From UMGS1649 sp045604405 (GTDB lineage: Bacteria; Bacillota; Clostridia; TANB77; CAG-465): 64,000 nucleotides of DNA. Below, piece after piece: positions 26,151 through 35,350 of the stretch. The stretch is taken from the NCBI GenBank assembly GCA_045604405.1, contig JAZUNZ010000031.1, forward strand, positions 30,912 to 94,911, in the 5' to 3' direction. Numbering within the stretch: position 1 is the first letter of the stretch; each line of letters opens with the position of its first letter. Made by a program: the position numbers and the translations under genes. The notes beneath the pieces are model-generated. The model worked only from the letters and a program-made list of their open reading frames with translations, was not told where the DNA came from and made no database searches.

Positions 26151-26180
26151 GTGGTAGAAAGTGGAGAAAAGTGGAGGAGG
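26151..26180 (+). promoter_or_regulatory. MraZ operator: three GTGG boxes with 10-nt period
   Basis: GTGG recurs at 26151, 26161 and 26171, the last two preceded by AAA. MraZ is known to bind short G-rich direct repeats with helical spacing upstream of its own gene. The boxes lie just after the expected transcription start, and the third overlaps the AGGAGG ribosome binding site of mraZ, so binding could block both steps. Confidence 0.8.
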
Positions 26181-26189
26181 TGTTGAAAC

Positions 26190-26621
26190 TTGTTATTAGG
26201 AGAGTATAACCACACAATTGATGAGAAGTCTAGAGTTATAGTACCAAGTAAATTTAGAGATGATCTTGGTAGTACTTTCGTTGTAACTAAAGGTTTTGAC
26301 AAATGCTTATTCGCTTTTTCAATAACAGAATGGCAAAATTTCGAAGCGCAACTTAAATCATTACCACTTTCAAACGAAAATGCAAGAAAATATGTAAGAT
26401 ATTTTATGGCTGGAGCTACTGAGTGTCAAGTAGACAAACAAGGTAGAGTGTTAATACCAGCAAACCTAAAAGAACATGCAGGTCTTAAAAAGGATGTTGT
26501 TATAACAGGTGTATCGACTAGAGCGGAAATTTGGGACAAAGACACATGGACTGCTTATACTAGCGGGGACAACATTGACCTTGATGAAATTGCTAGTCAC
26601 ATGTCAGAGTTTGGCATATGA
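26190..26621 (+). CDS. mraZ: Transcriptional regulator MraZ
   Basis: MraZ is the DNA-binding regulator at the head of the division/cell-wall cluster, a ring-forming protein of two AbrB-like beta domains. The 143-residue protein has both signatures: LLGEYNHTIDEKSRVIVPSK near the start and GATECQVDKQGRVLIPANLK near 77. The start is TTG at 26190, 7 to 9 nt after AGGAGGTG. The three GTGG boxes at its promoter are the expected autoregulatory target. A gap of 221 bases separates it from rsmH, unusually long for this operon. Confidence 0.96.
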   Translation: MLLGEYNHTIDEKSRVIVPSKFRDDLGSTFVVTKGFDKCLFAFSITEWQNFEAQLKSLPLSNENARKYVRYFMAGATECQVDKQGRVLIPANLKEHAGLKKDVVITGVSTRAEIWDKDTWTAYTSGDNIDLDEIASHMSEFGI

Positions 26622-26651
26622 TATAGATTAAACTAAAGATAAAAATTAATA

Positions 26652-26810
26652 TACAAAAGAAAAAACAAATAAAAACAAAGGATAAAAAATTAAAGAACAA
26701 AAGATTTAAAAAGAGAAAACTACTTACTCATACTTATGATAAGATTTACATTATTTACAAAAGATAAAAGATTAAATAAACAAAAGATAAAATTTTAATA
26801 AACAAAAGAT
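26652..26810 (+). repeat. Degenerate ACAAAAGAT repeats in the mraZ-rsmH gap
   Basis: ACAAAAGAT or a one- or two-base variant occurs at 26652, 26675, 26697, 26757, 26780 and 26802. The last three are 22-23 nt apart inside TAAACAAAAGATA-like units. The gap 26622-26842 is nearly pure A/G/T with very few C, and no open frame or clear hairpin is visible. Confidence 0.6.
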
Positions 26811-26842
26811 AGCTATATTTTTATTACAGGAGAAAGATAATT

Positions 26843-27775
26843 GTGGAGTTTAATCATGTACCAGTATTACTAGAGGATTGTATTGAATGTCTGAACATAA
26901 AAGAGGGTGGAGTCTATGTAGATGGTACCCTTGGCGGTGGCGGGCATTCTTCGTGCGTTTTAAAAAGACTAAACAACACAGGCAGACTTATAGGAATAGA
27001 CAGAGACAGTGAGGCGTTAGCCCACACAAGTAAAAGATTACAAGAATATTCTAATGTTACATATGTAAAAGATAAACATGAGAATATTAAAAATATATTG
27101 TTGCAACTTGGAATAGACAAGGTGGATGGAATACTACTAGACTTAGGAGTGTCTTCATACCAACTAGATGAACCGTCTAGGGGATTTAGCTATATGCATG
27201 ACGCACCTCTAGATATGAGAATGAATAAGGATCAAGATTTTACAGCATATGACATAGTAAATAAATATTCTGAAGAACGTTTGGCAGAAATATTTTTTAC
27301 ATATGGTGAAGAAAAATATTCAAAATCTATTGCAAGAAGAATAGTAGAAACTAGAAAAACAAAAGAGATTAATACAACTTTTGAACTAGTAGATATAATT
27401 AAATCTGCAATACCCAAAAAAGCAAGAAACGAAAAACAGCATCCGGCAAAGAGAGTTTTCCAGGCTATACGTATAGAAGTTAATGGAGAACTTGTGGATT
27501 TAGAAAATGCCTTAAAAGATGCAGTGATGAGTTTAAATACACATGGAAGATTACTTGTTATAACATTCCATTCATTAGAAGATAGAATAGTTAAAAAGAC
27601 GTTTGAAAATCTTCAAGGGAAGTGTACTTGCCCACCAGATTTTCCAAAATGCATTTGTGGATTTGAATCAGTAGGTAAGATAATAACGAAAAAGCCAATT
27701 ATAGCAGACGAAGAAGAATTAGAAATCAACCCAAGGTCTAGAAGTGCTAAGCTAAGGGTATTTGAAAGAAGATAA
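26843..27775 (+). CDS. rsmH: 16S rRNA (cytosine-1402-N4)-methyltransferase RsmH
   Basis: RsmH (MraW) methylates N4 of C1402 in the ribosomal decoding centre with S-adenosylmethionine. The 310-residue protein has FNHVPVLLEDCIECL at the start, the SAM motif YVDGTLGGGGHS near 31, LLDLGVSSYQLDEPSRGFSY near 98 and RVFQAIRIEVNGEL near 201. The C-terminal Cys cluster (CTCPPDFPKCICG) and NPRSRSAKLRVFER are typical. The start is GTG at 26843 after AGGAGAAAG. Confidence 0.96.
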   Translation: MEFNHVPVLLEDCIECLNIKEGGVYVDGTLGGGGHSSCVLKRLNNTGRLIGIDRDSEALAHTSKRLQEYSNVTYVKDKHENIKNILLQLGIDKVDGILLDLGVSSYQLDEPSRGFSYMHDAPLDMRMNKDQDFTAYDIVNKYSEERLAEIFFTYGEEKYSKSIARRIVETRKTKEINTTFELVDIIKSAIPKKARNEKQHPAKRVFQAIRIEVNGELVDLENALKDAVMSLNTHGRLLVITFHSLEDRIVKKTFENLQGKCTCPPDFPKCICGFESVGKIITKKPIIADEEELEINPRSRSAKLRVFERR

Positions 27776-27816
27776 TAAACATATAATAAATTAACAAAAG
27801 AAGTGAGGTGAATTTA

Positions 27817-28311
27817 GTGATAGCGGATAGAGCATATGCATATGATTTAAGTGTACCGGAAATAGCACCAGATTATATGCCTAACAAAAAAGACTTTAAA
27901 ATAATTAAAGCCCCTAAGAAGGTGCAAAGTACAAATAACGTTAAAAAGCCAAAGACACAACCTAAGTCAAAGTTATCACTAATTTTATCTGTTGTTGCAT
28001 TATTTACTATGGCTATAGTTATAAGTTATAGATACAATGTAATAAGCGAAAAGAACTTGGAGGTTCAGAGACTTAAAATGGATCAGGTTACAGCTAATTC
28101 TGAACTAGCTACTACAGAGGTTTGGGCTGAAAGAATAATAGATAAAGATACAATTGAGTCGTATGCAAAACAACAGTTAGGAATGCAAAAACCTGAAAAA
28201 AGTCAAATCGTATATATAAATTCTAATTACGAAACAAAAGTAGAAGAGGTTAATACAAAAAACATTTTCGAAAAGGGATTAGAACAACTTAAAAAATTAA
28301 TAGGAATGTAA
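27817..28311 (+). CDS. ftsL: Septum-formation protein FtsL
   Basis: FtsL is a bitopic membrane protein that, with DivIC/FtsB and DivIB/FtsQ, activates septal peptidoglycan synthesis. The 164-residue protein has a basic cytoplasmic segment of about 45 residues, one membrane helix (about 50-68, LSLILSVVALFTMAIVIS) and an extracellular coiled coil (NLEVQRLKMDQVTANSEL). The closing ESYAKQQLGMQKPEKSQIVY is typical. AGGTGA at 27806-27811 best serves the GTG at 27817. An in-frame GTG at 27808 overlaps that site and is unlikely. Confidence 0.9.
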   Translation: MIADRAYAYDLSVPEIAPDYMPNKKDFKIIKAPKKVQSTNNVKKPKTQPKSKLSLILSVVALFTMAIVISYRYNVISEKNLEVQRLKMDQVTANSELATTEVWAERIIDKDTIESYAKQQLGMQKPEKSQIVYINSNYETKVEEVNTKNIFEKGLEQLKKLIGM

Positions 28312-28387
28312 TAATCATAAAGATAGCTAATGTTGTTAAAATGAGTAGCTTAATTTATGATTGTTTTTTTAGAGGAGGGAGAATTTT

Positions 28388-30568
28388 TTGGCATTTGCTA
28401 CAGTAAAGAATAAAAAAAGAGTAACATGGATGCTTATATTAGCACTCGTGGGCTTTTTTGCGTTAATAGCCAGACTCTTTTATGTTCAAATAGTAAAGGG
28501 AAGTTACTACAAAGAAAAAGCATATACGCAACAAACTAAAGATAGAACTGTTGATGCAAGTAGGGGCACAATATATGATTGTAATGAAAACAAACTAGCG
28601 CTTAGTGTATCTACTAACACTTTATCTGTAGCACCAACTAATATAGACGATGAGGAAAAAGAAAAAATCGCCAAAGATATAAGTGAAATAATAGAAGAAG
28701 AATATGATGACATTCTTGCAAAATTAAACAAAACGGTAGCTCTTGTTACAATAAAGACTAATATTGGAGAAGAAATGGCAACAAAACTCTTGAGTTATAT
28801 ATTAGAAAATGATTTAAAGGGAATATATGTAGATGAATCAACAAACAGAATTTACCCATATAATTCACTTTTATCTCATGTTTTAGGATTTACTGGAACA
28901 GACGATCAAGGATTATATGGACTAGAGTCATACTATGAAGATGAACTTGCTGGTATTGACGGTAGGATTATAGGTAGCATAGATGGTGGCGGAAATGAGA
29001 CTCCATATGAGGATGAAGAATATGTAGCGCCACAAAACGGTAATAGCTTAGTGCTTACTGTAGATGCTACGATTCAATCTATAGTTGAGAAAAATTTAGA
29101 AAAAGCAGTAAAAGAGAATGTGGCAGACAAGGGTGTATGTATTGTCATGAGACCATCTACTGGTGAGGTGCTTGCAATGGCAACATATCCAGATTTTGAT
29201 CCAAACCTGCCATTTGAAATAAATAATGAAGAACTTAAAGTTAAATGGGATACATTATCTTCAAAAGAAAAGAACAACGCGCTTTTAGAGATGTGGAGAA
29301 ACACCGCAATCTCTGATGCATTTGAGCCGGGCTCAACATTTAAAGTTTTAACAGCATCGGCAGCACTAGAAGAAAATATAACAGATATAGATACGGCTGG
29401 GACATTTAACTGTAATGGATATTTAAGCATTGCTGGTTGGAAAATTAGATGTTGGAGATATCCAAGAACACATGGTGCGCAAAGTCTTCGCCAAGCCATT
29501 ATGAATTCATGTAACCCATCATTTATGCAAGCGGGATTAAAACTTGGAATTGATACATATACTGAATACTTAAAAGCATATAATTTATATGACACAACTG
29601 GAATTGATTTGCCAGGTGAGACAACTGGAATAATACACAATCCAGAAACGATGACAGAACTAGATTTAGCTACTACGTCATTCGGTCAGACAGTATCCAT
29701 TACTGCACTTCAATCTGCTGTAATGTATTCTGCAATAGCTAACGGTGGAAAAATAATGCAACCTTATGTTGTAAAAGAGATAAGATCTGAAAGTGGTGCA
29801 TTAATCTCTGAAACTACACCTATAGTAAAAAAACAAGTAATTTCTGAGGAGACCGCAACAAAAATTTTATCTGCACTTTATGATACAGTAGATAAAGGAA
29901 CAGGTAAAGCGGCAAAGGTTAGTGGATACACCGTTGCCGGAAAAACAGGAACAGCTGAAGAGGGTAGAGGAAGCGATGGATGGTATATGGCATCATTTGC
30001 AGGAATTGCACCAGTAAATGATCCAGAACTTGTAGTTATATTTAATATATATGATCCAAAAGGGCCTCAAGGACACCAAGGAGGTACAATATGTGCACCT
30101 GTCGTAGGTAACATTATGGATGAAGCGTTAAGATACATGGATGTAAATCCAAGTTATACAGTAGAAGAAACTACTACTATGGAAACGATTGTTACAGATG
30201 TAACAGGCAAAACATATGCAGAGGCAAAGAAGATATTTACAGAAGCAGGCTTTAAAATTGCAAGTGATAATACAATAAAAGACGACGAGATAATTCTAGA
30301 ACAAATACCTAAAGCTGGTGCAAGTTTAATTGAAGGGGCGACTATTAGAGTATACACAGACACGACTAGTCAAAAACAAACTACAACAGTGCCAGATGTA
30401 AGGTCTTATAGCGAATCTAAAGCTATCTCTAAACTCAAATCTGCAGGATTAAATATACGTATTATAGGAAAAGGAAACGCTATAATACAAGACCCTAGTC
30501 CGGCGGAAGTAGTAACTAAAGGTTCGATAGTAACGGTTAAGTTTGTAGATACTACAGATATTCACTAG
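28388..30568 (+). CDS. spoVD: Class B penicillin-binding protein with PASTA domains (SpoVD/PBP2B type)
   Basis: A transpeptidase that cross-links septal or spore-cortex peptidoglycan. The 726-residue protein has a short cytoplasmic tail, one membrane anchor (about 13-35), the PBP dimerisation domain (RTVDASRGTIYD near 50) and the transpeptidase domain. Active-site motifs are PGSTFKVL (S-x-x-K, near 315), SCNPS (S-x-N, near 374) and GKTGTAEE (KTG, near 518). Two PASTA domains follow from about 600. The start is TTG behind AGGAGGGAG. Clostridia often carry either a SpoVD or a vegetative PBP2B here, and sequence alone does not settle which. Confidence 0.93.
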   Translation: MAFATVKNKKRVTWMLILALVGFFALIARLFYVQIVKGSYYKEKAYTQQTKDRTVDASRGTIYDCNENKLALSVSTNTLSVAPTNIDDEEKEKIAKDISEIIEEEYDDILAKLNKTVALVTIKTNIGEEMATKLLSYILENDLKGIYVDESTNRIYPYNSLLSHVLGFTGTDDQGLYGLESYYEDELAGIDGRIIGSIDGGGNETPYEDEEYVAPQNGNSLVLTVDATIQSIVEKNLEKAVKENVADKGVCIVMRPSTGEVLAMATYPDFDPNLPFEINNEELKVKWDTLSSKEKNNALLEMWRNTAISDAFEPGSTFKVLTASAALEENITDIDTAGTFNCNGYLSIAGWKIRCWRYPRTHGAQSLRQAIMNSCNPSFMQAGLKLGIDTYTEYLKAYNLYDTTGIDLPGETTGIIHNPETMTELDLATTSFGQTVSITALQSAVMYSAIANGGKIMQPYVVKEIRSESGALISETTPIVKKQVISEETATKILSALYDTVDKGTGKAAKVSGYTVAGKTGTAEEGRGSDGWYMASFAGIAPVNDPELVVIFNIYDPKGPQGHQGGTICAPVVGNIMDEALRYMDVNPSYTVEETTTMETIVTDVTGKTYAEAKKIFTEAGFKIASDNTIKDDEIILEQIPKAGASLIEGATIRVYTDTTSQKQTTTVPDVRSYSESKAISKLKSAGLNIRIIGKGNAIIQDPSPAEVVTKGSIVTVKFVDTTDIH

Positions 30569-30627
30569 GTGCTATTAATTTATATAAAGATGTGGTATAA
30601 TTACTACACATATTGGAGGGATATAAT

Positions 30628-32106
30628 ATGTTATTACAATATCTAGTAGAAGGAATAGAATGTAAAACTAAAGGATGTCTAAATATTGAAATAAATAAAA
30701 TAGAATATGATTCTAAAAAAATAGAAAAAGGAGACCTATTTGTAGCAATAAAAGGCTACAAAGAAGATGGGCATGAATATATTGCAGAAGCCGTAGAAAA
30801 TGGTGCGGCAGCAGTAATAATAAATCAAGATGAAGAAGCTAAAGCAGAAATGTTAGAAGGTGTAACTGTAGTTATGACAACAAATACTAGAGTGACACTA
30901 GCAGAGATTTCAGCTAGATATTATGATTATCCGGCATCAAAATTAAGAATTATTGGTGTGACAGGAACTAAAGGCAAAACAACAACAGCATATATGATAA
31001 GAGACATAATGCTAGCAAGTGGCAAAAAAATTGGCATGATTGGGACTATATATAATACATATGCAGATAAAAAGATAGAATCCTATAGAACATCGCCAGA
31101 ATCTTTAGAATTGCATAAATTACTAAAAGATATGGTGGATTCTGGAATAGAATATGTTGTTATGGAAGTTTCTTCACATGCGCTAGAGCTTTTCAGAGTA
31201 CATGGAATAAAGTTTGAAATAGGAGTATTTACAAATCTTGCTCGTGAGCATTTAGATTTCCACTCAGATATGGATAGTTACTTAAATGCTAAAGCAAAAT
31301 TATTTGACCAATCTATATTTGGTGTAATAAATGCTGATGACATTTATACGCCAAAACTTATTAAGAAGGTTAAATGTAAATATGTAAGATATGGCTTAGA
31401 TAATGAGGCAAATATATCTGCTACAGATATACGCATAAATAATAATTATGTGGATTTTAAAATGTATATAAACAAACAACTTCAAACAATAACAGTACCA
31501 ATACCAGGTAAATACACTGTATATAATGCTATTGCAGCGGTGGCAGTAACTAGTATGCTAGGGGCACAAATGGAGGATGTGCTAAAGGGCTTGGCTCAAG
31601 TTAAAGTGCCAGGAAGAAGTGAAATAGTAGATATAGGAAAAAGCTTTGCCGTTTTAATAGACTATGCTCACAATCCTTCTAGCCTAGAAGCAATTCTTAT
31701 GAATACAAAAAAATATGTAAAAGGTAGAGTTATTTTAGTATTCGGCTGCGGTGGAAATAGAGACACAACAAAACGAGCTAAAATGGGTGAAATAGCAGGA
31801 AAATATGCAGACTTTACAGTAATTACAACAGATAATCCAAGAGACGAAAAACCATCTAGTATCGCAAAAGATATAGAGCAAGGAATAAATACTACTAACG
31901 GATTATACAAGGTTATAGAAAATAGAAAAGAAGCAATTGAATTTGCAATGCGTATTGCATGGAAGAATGATACAGTTATTTTAGCTGGCAAGGGACATGA
32001 AACCTATCAAGAGCTAGCAAAAGGTAGAAAGATACATTTAGACGAAAGAGAAATAGTAAAAAAAGCGGCAGAAAAAATGCCGGGTAAAGATGAAATAAAG
32101 TATTAG
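30628..32106 (+). CDS. murE: UDP-MurNAc-L-Ala-D-Glu--meso-diaminopimelate ligase
   Basis: MurE adds the third residue of the peptidoglycan stem peptide in the cytoplasm using ATP. The 492-residue protein has the ATP-binding GVTGTKGKTTTAYM near 109, the Mur-ligase signature YVVMEVSSHAL, VFTNLAREHLDFH near 204 and IDYAHNPSSLEA near 347. The motif TTDNPRDE near 403 contains DNPR, which marks ligases that add meso-diaminopimelate. I start at ATG 30628 behind GGAGGG rather than at an upstream TTG (30613) within that site. murF and murD do not follow it here. Confidence 0.96.
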   Translation: MLLQYLVEGIECKTKGCLNIEINKIEYDSKKIEKGDLFVAIKGYKEDGHEYIAEAVENGAAAVIINQDEEAKAEMLEGVTVVMTTNTRVTLAEISARYYDYPASKLRIIGVTGTKGKTTTAYMIRDIMLASGKKIGMIGTIYNTYADKKIESYRTSPESLELHKLLKDMVDSGIEYVVMEVSSHALELFRVHGIKFEIGVFTNLAREHLDFHSDMDSYLNAKAKLFDQSIFGVINADDIYTPKLIKKVKCKYVRYGLDNEANISATDIRINNNYVDFKMYINKQLQTITVPIPGKYTVYNAIAAVAVTSMLGAQMEDVLKGLAQVKVPGRSEIVDIGKSFAVLIDYAHNPSSLEAILMNTKKYVKGRVILVFGCGGNRDTTKRAKMGEIAGKYADFTVITTDNPRDEKPSSIAKDIEQGINTTNGLYKVIENRKEAIEFAMRIAWKNDTVILAGKGHETYQELAKGRKIHLDEREIVKKAAEKMPGKDEIKY

Positions 32107-32119
32107 AAAGAGGAATATT

Positions 32120-33073
32120 ATGAATATACAAATGCTTGTAGGGGTAATATCTTTTATAATCACAGTAATCTTAAGTTTGTGTATAATACCATATTTAAAA
32201 AAGCTTAAGGTAGGTCAAGTGGTAAGAACAGATGGCCCTGAATCACATTTAAAAAAACAAGGAACACCGACTATGGGTGGAATAATGATGCTTATTGCGA
32301 TACTTTTAGTACTTGCAGTGTTTGCATTTAAGTACCCAGTATTAATACTTGCAATTGTATTAATAGCTGGATTTGGTATAGTTGGGTTTATAGACGATAG
32401 AAAAAAATTAGTAGAACATAGCAGCGATGGAATAAGTGCAAAAATGAAAATGATATTACTGTTTGTGTTTTCAGCTATATTTTTAGTGGTATACCTTACA
32501 GTTTTTGACCTAGGCACTGAGCTAATAATTCCATTTTTAAACACGCCATTTGAATTAAGCGTAGGAGTATTTGTTTTGTTTACAATGGTTGTGCTACTAG
32601 GCACAAGTAACGCAGTAAATTTAACAGATGGCTTAGACGGATTGTGCTCTGGAGTTGTTGCAATAGTTATGACATTCTTTACAATCGTAGCTATTAAAAA
32701 TGGAGATACTCCGATGATAGTTTTAGGTGCCTCAACGGTAGGAGCAACTTTAGGATTTCTAATCTTTAATGTAAAACCTGCAAAGGTATTTATGGGAGAT
32801 ACAGGCTCTCTTGCATTAGGTGCAGCTATTGCATCCATTGCAATTATTATGAAGATGCCAATATATCTTTTAATAGTGGCGCTTATACCTGTTGTTGAAA
32901 CATTGTCTGTTGCAATGCAGGTAATATATTTTAAACTGTCAAAAGGAAAAAGATTATTTAAAATGGCACCACTTCATCATCATTTAGAATTATCTGGAAT
33001 GAAGGAAACAGGAGTTGTTGTACTATTTTGGGTGATTACAGCAATATTAGCGGTATTAGCATATTTTATATAA
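32120..33073 (+). CDS. mraY: Phospho-MurNAc-pentapeptide transferase MraY
   Basis: MraY moves phospho-MurNAc-pentapeptide from UDP to undecaprenyl phosphate, giving lipid I. The 317-residue polytopic membrane protein has about ten helices. Family blocks: GPESHLKKQGTPTMGGIMML near 35, FIDDRKK near 90, the catalytic Asp region NAVNLTDGLDGLCSG near 163, FMGDTGSLALGA near 224, and the His-rich MAPLHHHLELSG near 278. It is 13 bases behind murE with AAGAGG before the ATG. Confidence 0.96.
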   Translation: MNIQMLVGVISFIITVILSLCIIPYLKKLKVGQVVRTDGPESHLKKQGTPTMGGIMMLIAILLVLAVFAFKYPVLILAIVLIAGFGIVGFIDDRKKLVEHSSDGISAKMKMILLFVFSAIFLVVYLTVFDLGTELIIPFLNTPFELSVGVFVLFTMVVLLGTSNAVNLTDGLDGLCSGVVAIVMTFFTIVAIKNGDTPMIVLGASTVGATLGFLIFNVKPAKVFMGDTGSLALGAAIASIAIIMKMPIYLLIVALIPVVETLSVAMQVIYFKLSKGKRLFKMAPLHHHLELSGMKETGVVVLFWVITAILAVLAYFI

Positions 33074-33105
33074 ATATAATTAAATAGTTAAAAAGGAGGA
33101 GGAAA

Positions 33106-34236
33106 ATGCTAGAGTTTTTAAAAAAATTAACAGCAGACAGTAAAAATAAACAATTAGATTTTACGTTTTTGTTTACATTAATAATATTACTTGCTATTGG
33201 TCTTGTAGCACTTTCTTCCGCAAGTTCATATTATGCCCTAACAGAATATGGTGATAGTTCATACTATCTTGTAAGGCAGCTTATATTTGCAATTATTGGA
33301 ATAGTTGTTATGTTAGTTGTCTCAAAGATAGATTATAAAGAATATAAAAAATATGGTTATTTATTTTATATAATAGGTATAGCCTTAATGCTTATGGTAT
33401 TTGTACCAGGAATAGGCTCATCTGCAAAAGGCGCACAACGTTGGCTAAATTTGGGGCTATTTACATTTCAACCATCAGAGATAATGAAGTTAGGCTTAAT
33501 AATTGGAATGGCTACATATATAGTAAAAAACCAAAAGAAAATGAATACATGGAAAGGATATATAGTCCCAATTTGTATGACAGGACTTGTATGTGTTCTT
33601 ATGTATTTCCAATCGCACTTAAGCGGAGCAATAGTTATGCTTGCAATATGTGCAGTAATAATTATTGCGGGAGGATTTAAGGTAAAACTTAGAACTGTAA
33701 TTATAGTGGGAATAACGGCTATAGCGCTTGTTGCAGCCTTCTTATTCTCAGAAGAATATAGATTAGAAAGAGTAAAATCTTTCTTAAATCCAGAAGCAGA
33801 TATTCAAGGCGGAAATTGGCAACCAACACAAAGCTTGTACGCTATAGGCTCTGGAGGAATATTCGGTAGAGGAATAGGCCAAAGTAGACAAAAATATTTA
33901 TGGCTTCCAGAAGCACAAAACGACTTTGTCTTTGCAGTATTTGCAGAGGAGTTTGGGTTTGTAGGAGCAACTATAGTGGTAGGTCTATTTGCCTTTTTAA
34001 TAATTAGAGGAATTATAATAGCACTAAAATCTAAAGATTTATACGGTATGCTTATAGCTGCCGGAATTATTGGAATGTTTGCATTCCAAATAGTGGTAAA
34101 CATAGCGGTTGTAACTAAGCTTATACCTACAACAGGTATGCCCCTTCCATTCTTTAGTTCGGGAGGAACATCGCTTGTTATAAATTTGGCGGCGATGGGC
34201 ATAGTTTTAAATATATCTAGACAAGGAGCAAAATAG
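33106..34236 (+). CDS. ftsW: SEDS peptidoglycan glycosyltransferase FtsW/SpoVE
   Basis: A SEDS-family polymerase that extends glycan strands from lipid II, working with the class B PBP encoded upstream. The 376-residue protein has ten hydrophobic helices. Family motifs: GAQRWLNLGLFTFQPSEIMK near 108, the extracellular loop ending NWQPTQSLYAIGSGGIFGRG near 240, and the closing PTTGMPLPFFSSGGTSL near 342. Start at ATG 33106 behind AAAGGAGGAGG. With spoVD in the same operon it may be the sporulation form SpoVE; I cannot separate FtsW from SpoVE by sequence. Confidence 0.94.
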   Translation: MLEFLKKLTADSKNKQLDFTFLFTLIILLAIGLVALSSASSYYALTEYGDSSYYLVRQLIFAIIGIVVMLVVSKIDYKEYKKYGYLFYIIGIALMLMVFVPGIGSSAKGAQRWLNLGLFTFQPSEIMKLGLIIGMATYIVKNQKKMNTWKGYIVPICMTGLVCVLMYFQSHLSGAIVMLAICAVIIIAGGFKVKLRTVIIVGITAIALVAAFLFSEEYRLERVKSFLNPEADIQGGNWQPTQSLYAIGSGGIFGRGIGQSRQKYLWLPEAQNDFVFAVFAEEFGFVGATIVVGLFAFLIIRGIIIALKSKDLYGMLIAAGIIGMFAFQIVVNIAVVTKLIPTTGMPLPFFSSGGTSLVINLAAMGIVLNISRQGAK

Positions 34237-34246
34237 AGGTGAGATT

Positions 34247-35350
34247 ATGAGAGCAATTATTGCATGTGCAGGTAGTGGAGGACATATAAATCCCGGAATT
34301 GCAATAGCAAATGTTATTAAGAAAAATGAACCGGATAGTGAAATTTTATTTCTTGGAACAAAAACAGGAATGGAAAACGATTTAGTAAAAAAAGCAGGAT
34401 ACAATCTTTCACATGTAAAAGCAGGAAGATTTCATAGAAAGCTTACACTATATAACATACGCAATATGACGTATGCAGTGCTTGGTATTTTTGATACAAT
34501 GAAAATAATATCTAAATTTAAACCGGATGTTATTATTGGAACAGGCGGCTTTATATGTGTGCCTGTAATGAAAGCAGCAGCAATTAAACATATACCTTAT
34601 GTACTTCACGAAAGCAACGCATATCCGGGACTTTCTGTAAAGGTTGTTGCAAAAGATGCTGCAAAAATTTTAACGGGATTTGAGGATGCTGTTTTAAGAT
34701 TACCTGAGGGAACAAATACTGTATTTACAGGAACACCAGCTAAATTTGATATGGACGATATGATGGCATTAGACAAAGAAAAGTGTAAAAAACTTGTATG
34801 TAGTGAAGATAAAAAAATTGTATTTGTAACTGGCGGAAGTCAGGGTGCTATTAAGTTTAATAAAACAATTATAGACATGGTTAAAAAATATAAACCTCAA
34901 GACATCTTTTTTGTTATTGCTGTAGGACCAGATAATTATGAAAAAACACTGGAAAGCATAAAAGATGAAAAGGATATAGATAAATATTTAAAAGTAGAAA
35001 AATTTGTATATGAAATGGATAAAATGTACAAAGCGGCGGACTTGCTAATCACTAGAGCTGGAGCAATGACAGTAACAGAATTAAGCATTGCAAGAAGACC
35101 AGCAATACTAATACCACTTCCGTCTGCCGCAGAAAACCACCAACTATTTAATGCTAAAGCTATGGAAAATGCGGGTGCAGGAATAGTAATCGAAGAAAAT
35201 GTATTGAATGAAGACCTTTTATATGATAAAATAAAAAAGGTTATATTTGATGATAACCTTCTTAAATCTATGGAAGACAATGCAGCGAAGCTGTATAAGC
35301 CAAACGTAGACCAAGAGATATATAACGAGATAAAATCGGTGGTAAAGTGA
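34247..35350 (+). CDS. murG: UDP-GlcNAc:lipid I N-acetylglucosaminyltransferase MurG
   Basis: MurG adds GlcNAc to lipid I on the inner face of the membrane to form lipid II. The 367-residue GT-B protein has the N-terminal Gly-rich loop CAGSGGHINPGIAIA, GTGGFICVP near 98, HESNAYPGL near 123, the second Gly-rich loop VTGGSQGAIKFN near 199, and the UDP-binding LITRAGAMTVTEL near 266 with NHQLFNAKAM near 300. Its stop overlaps the GTG of ftsQ by four bases, so the two are coupled. Confidence 0.96.
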   Translation: MRAIIACAGSGGHINPGIAIANVIKKNEPDSEILFLGTKTGMENDLVKKAGYNLSHVKAGRFHRKLTLYNIRNMTYAVLGIFDTMKIISKFKPDVIIGTGGFICVPVMKAAAIKHIPYVLHESNAYPGLSVKVVAKDAAKILTGFEDAVLRLPEGTNTVFTGTPAKFDMDDMMALDKEKCKKLVCSEDKKIVFVTGGSQGAIKFNKTIIDMVKKYKPQDIFFVIAVGPDNYEKTLESIKDEKDIDKYLKVEKFVYEMDKMYKAADLLITRAGAMTVTELSIARRPAILIPLPSAAENHQLFNAKAMENAGAGIVIEENVLNEDLLYDKIKKVIFDDNLLKSMEDNAAKLYKPNVDQEIYNEIKSVVK

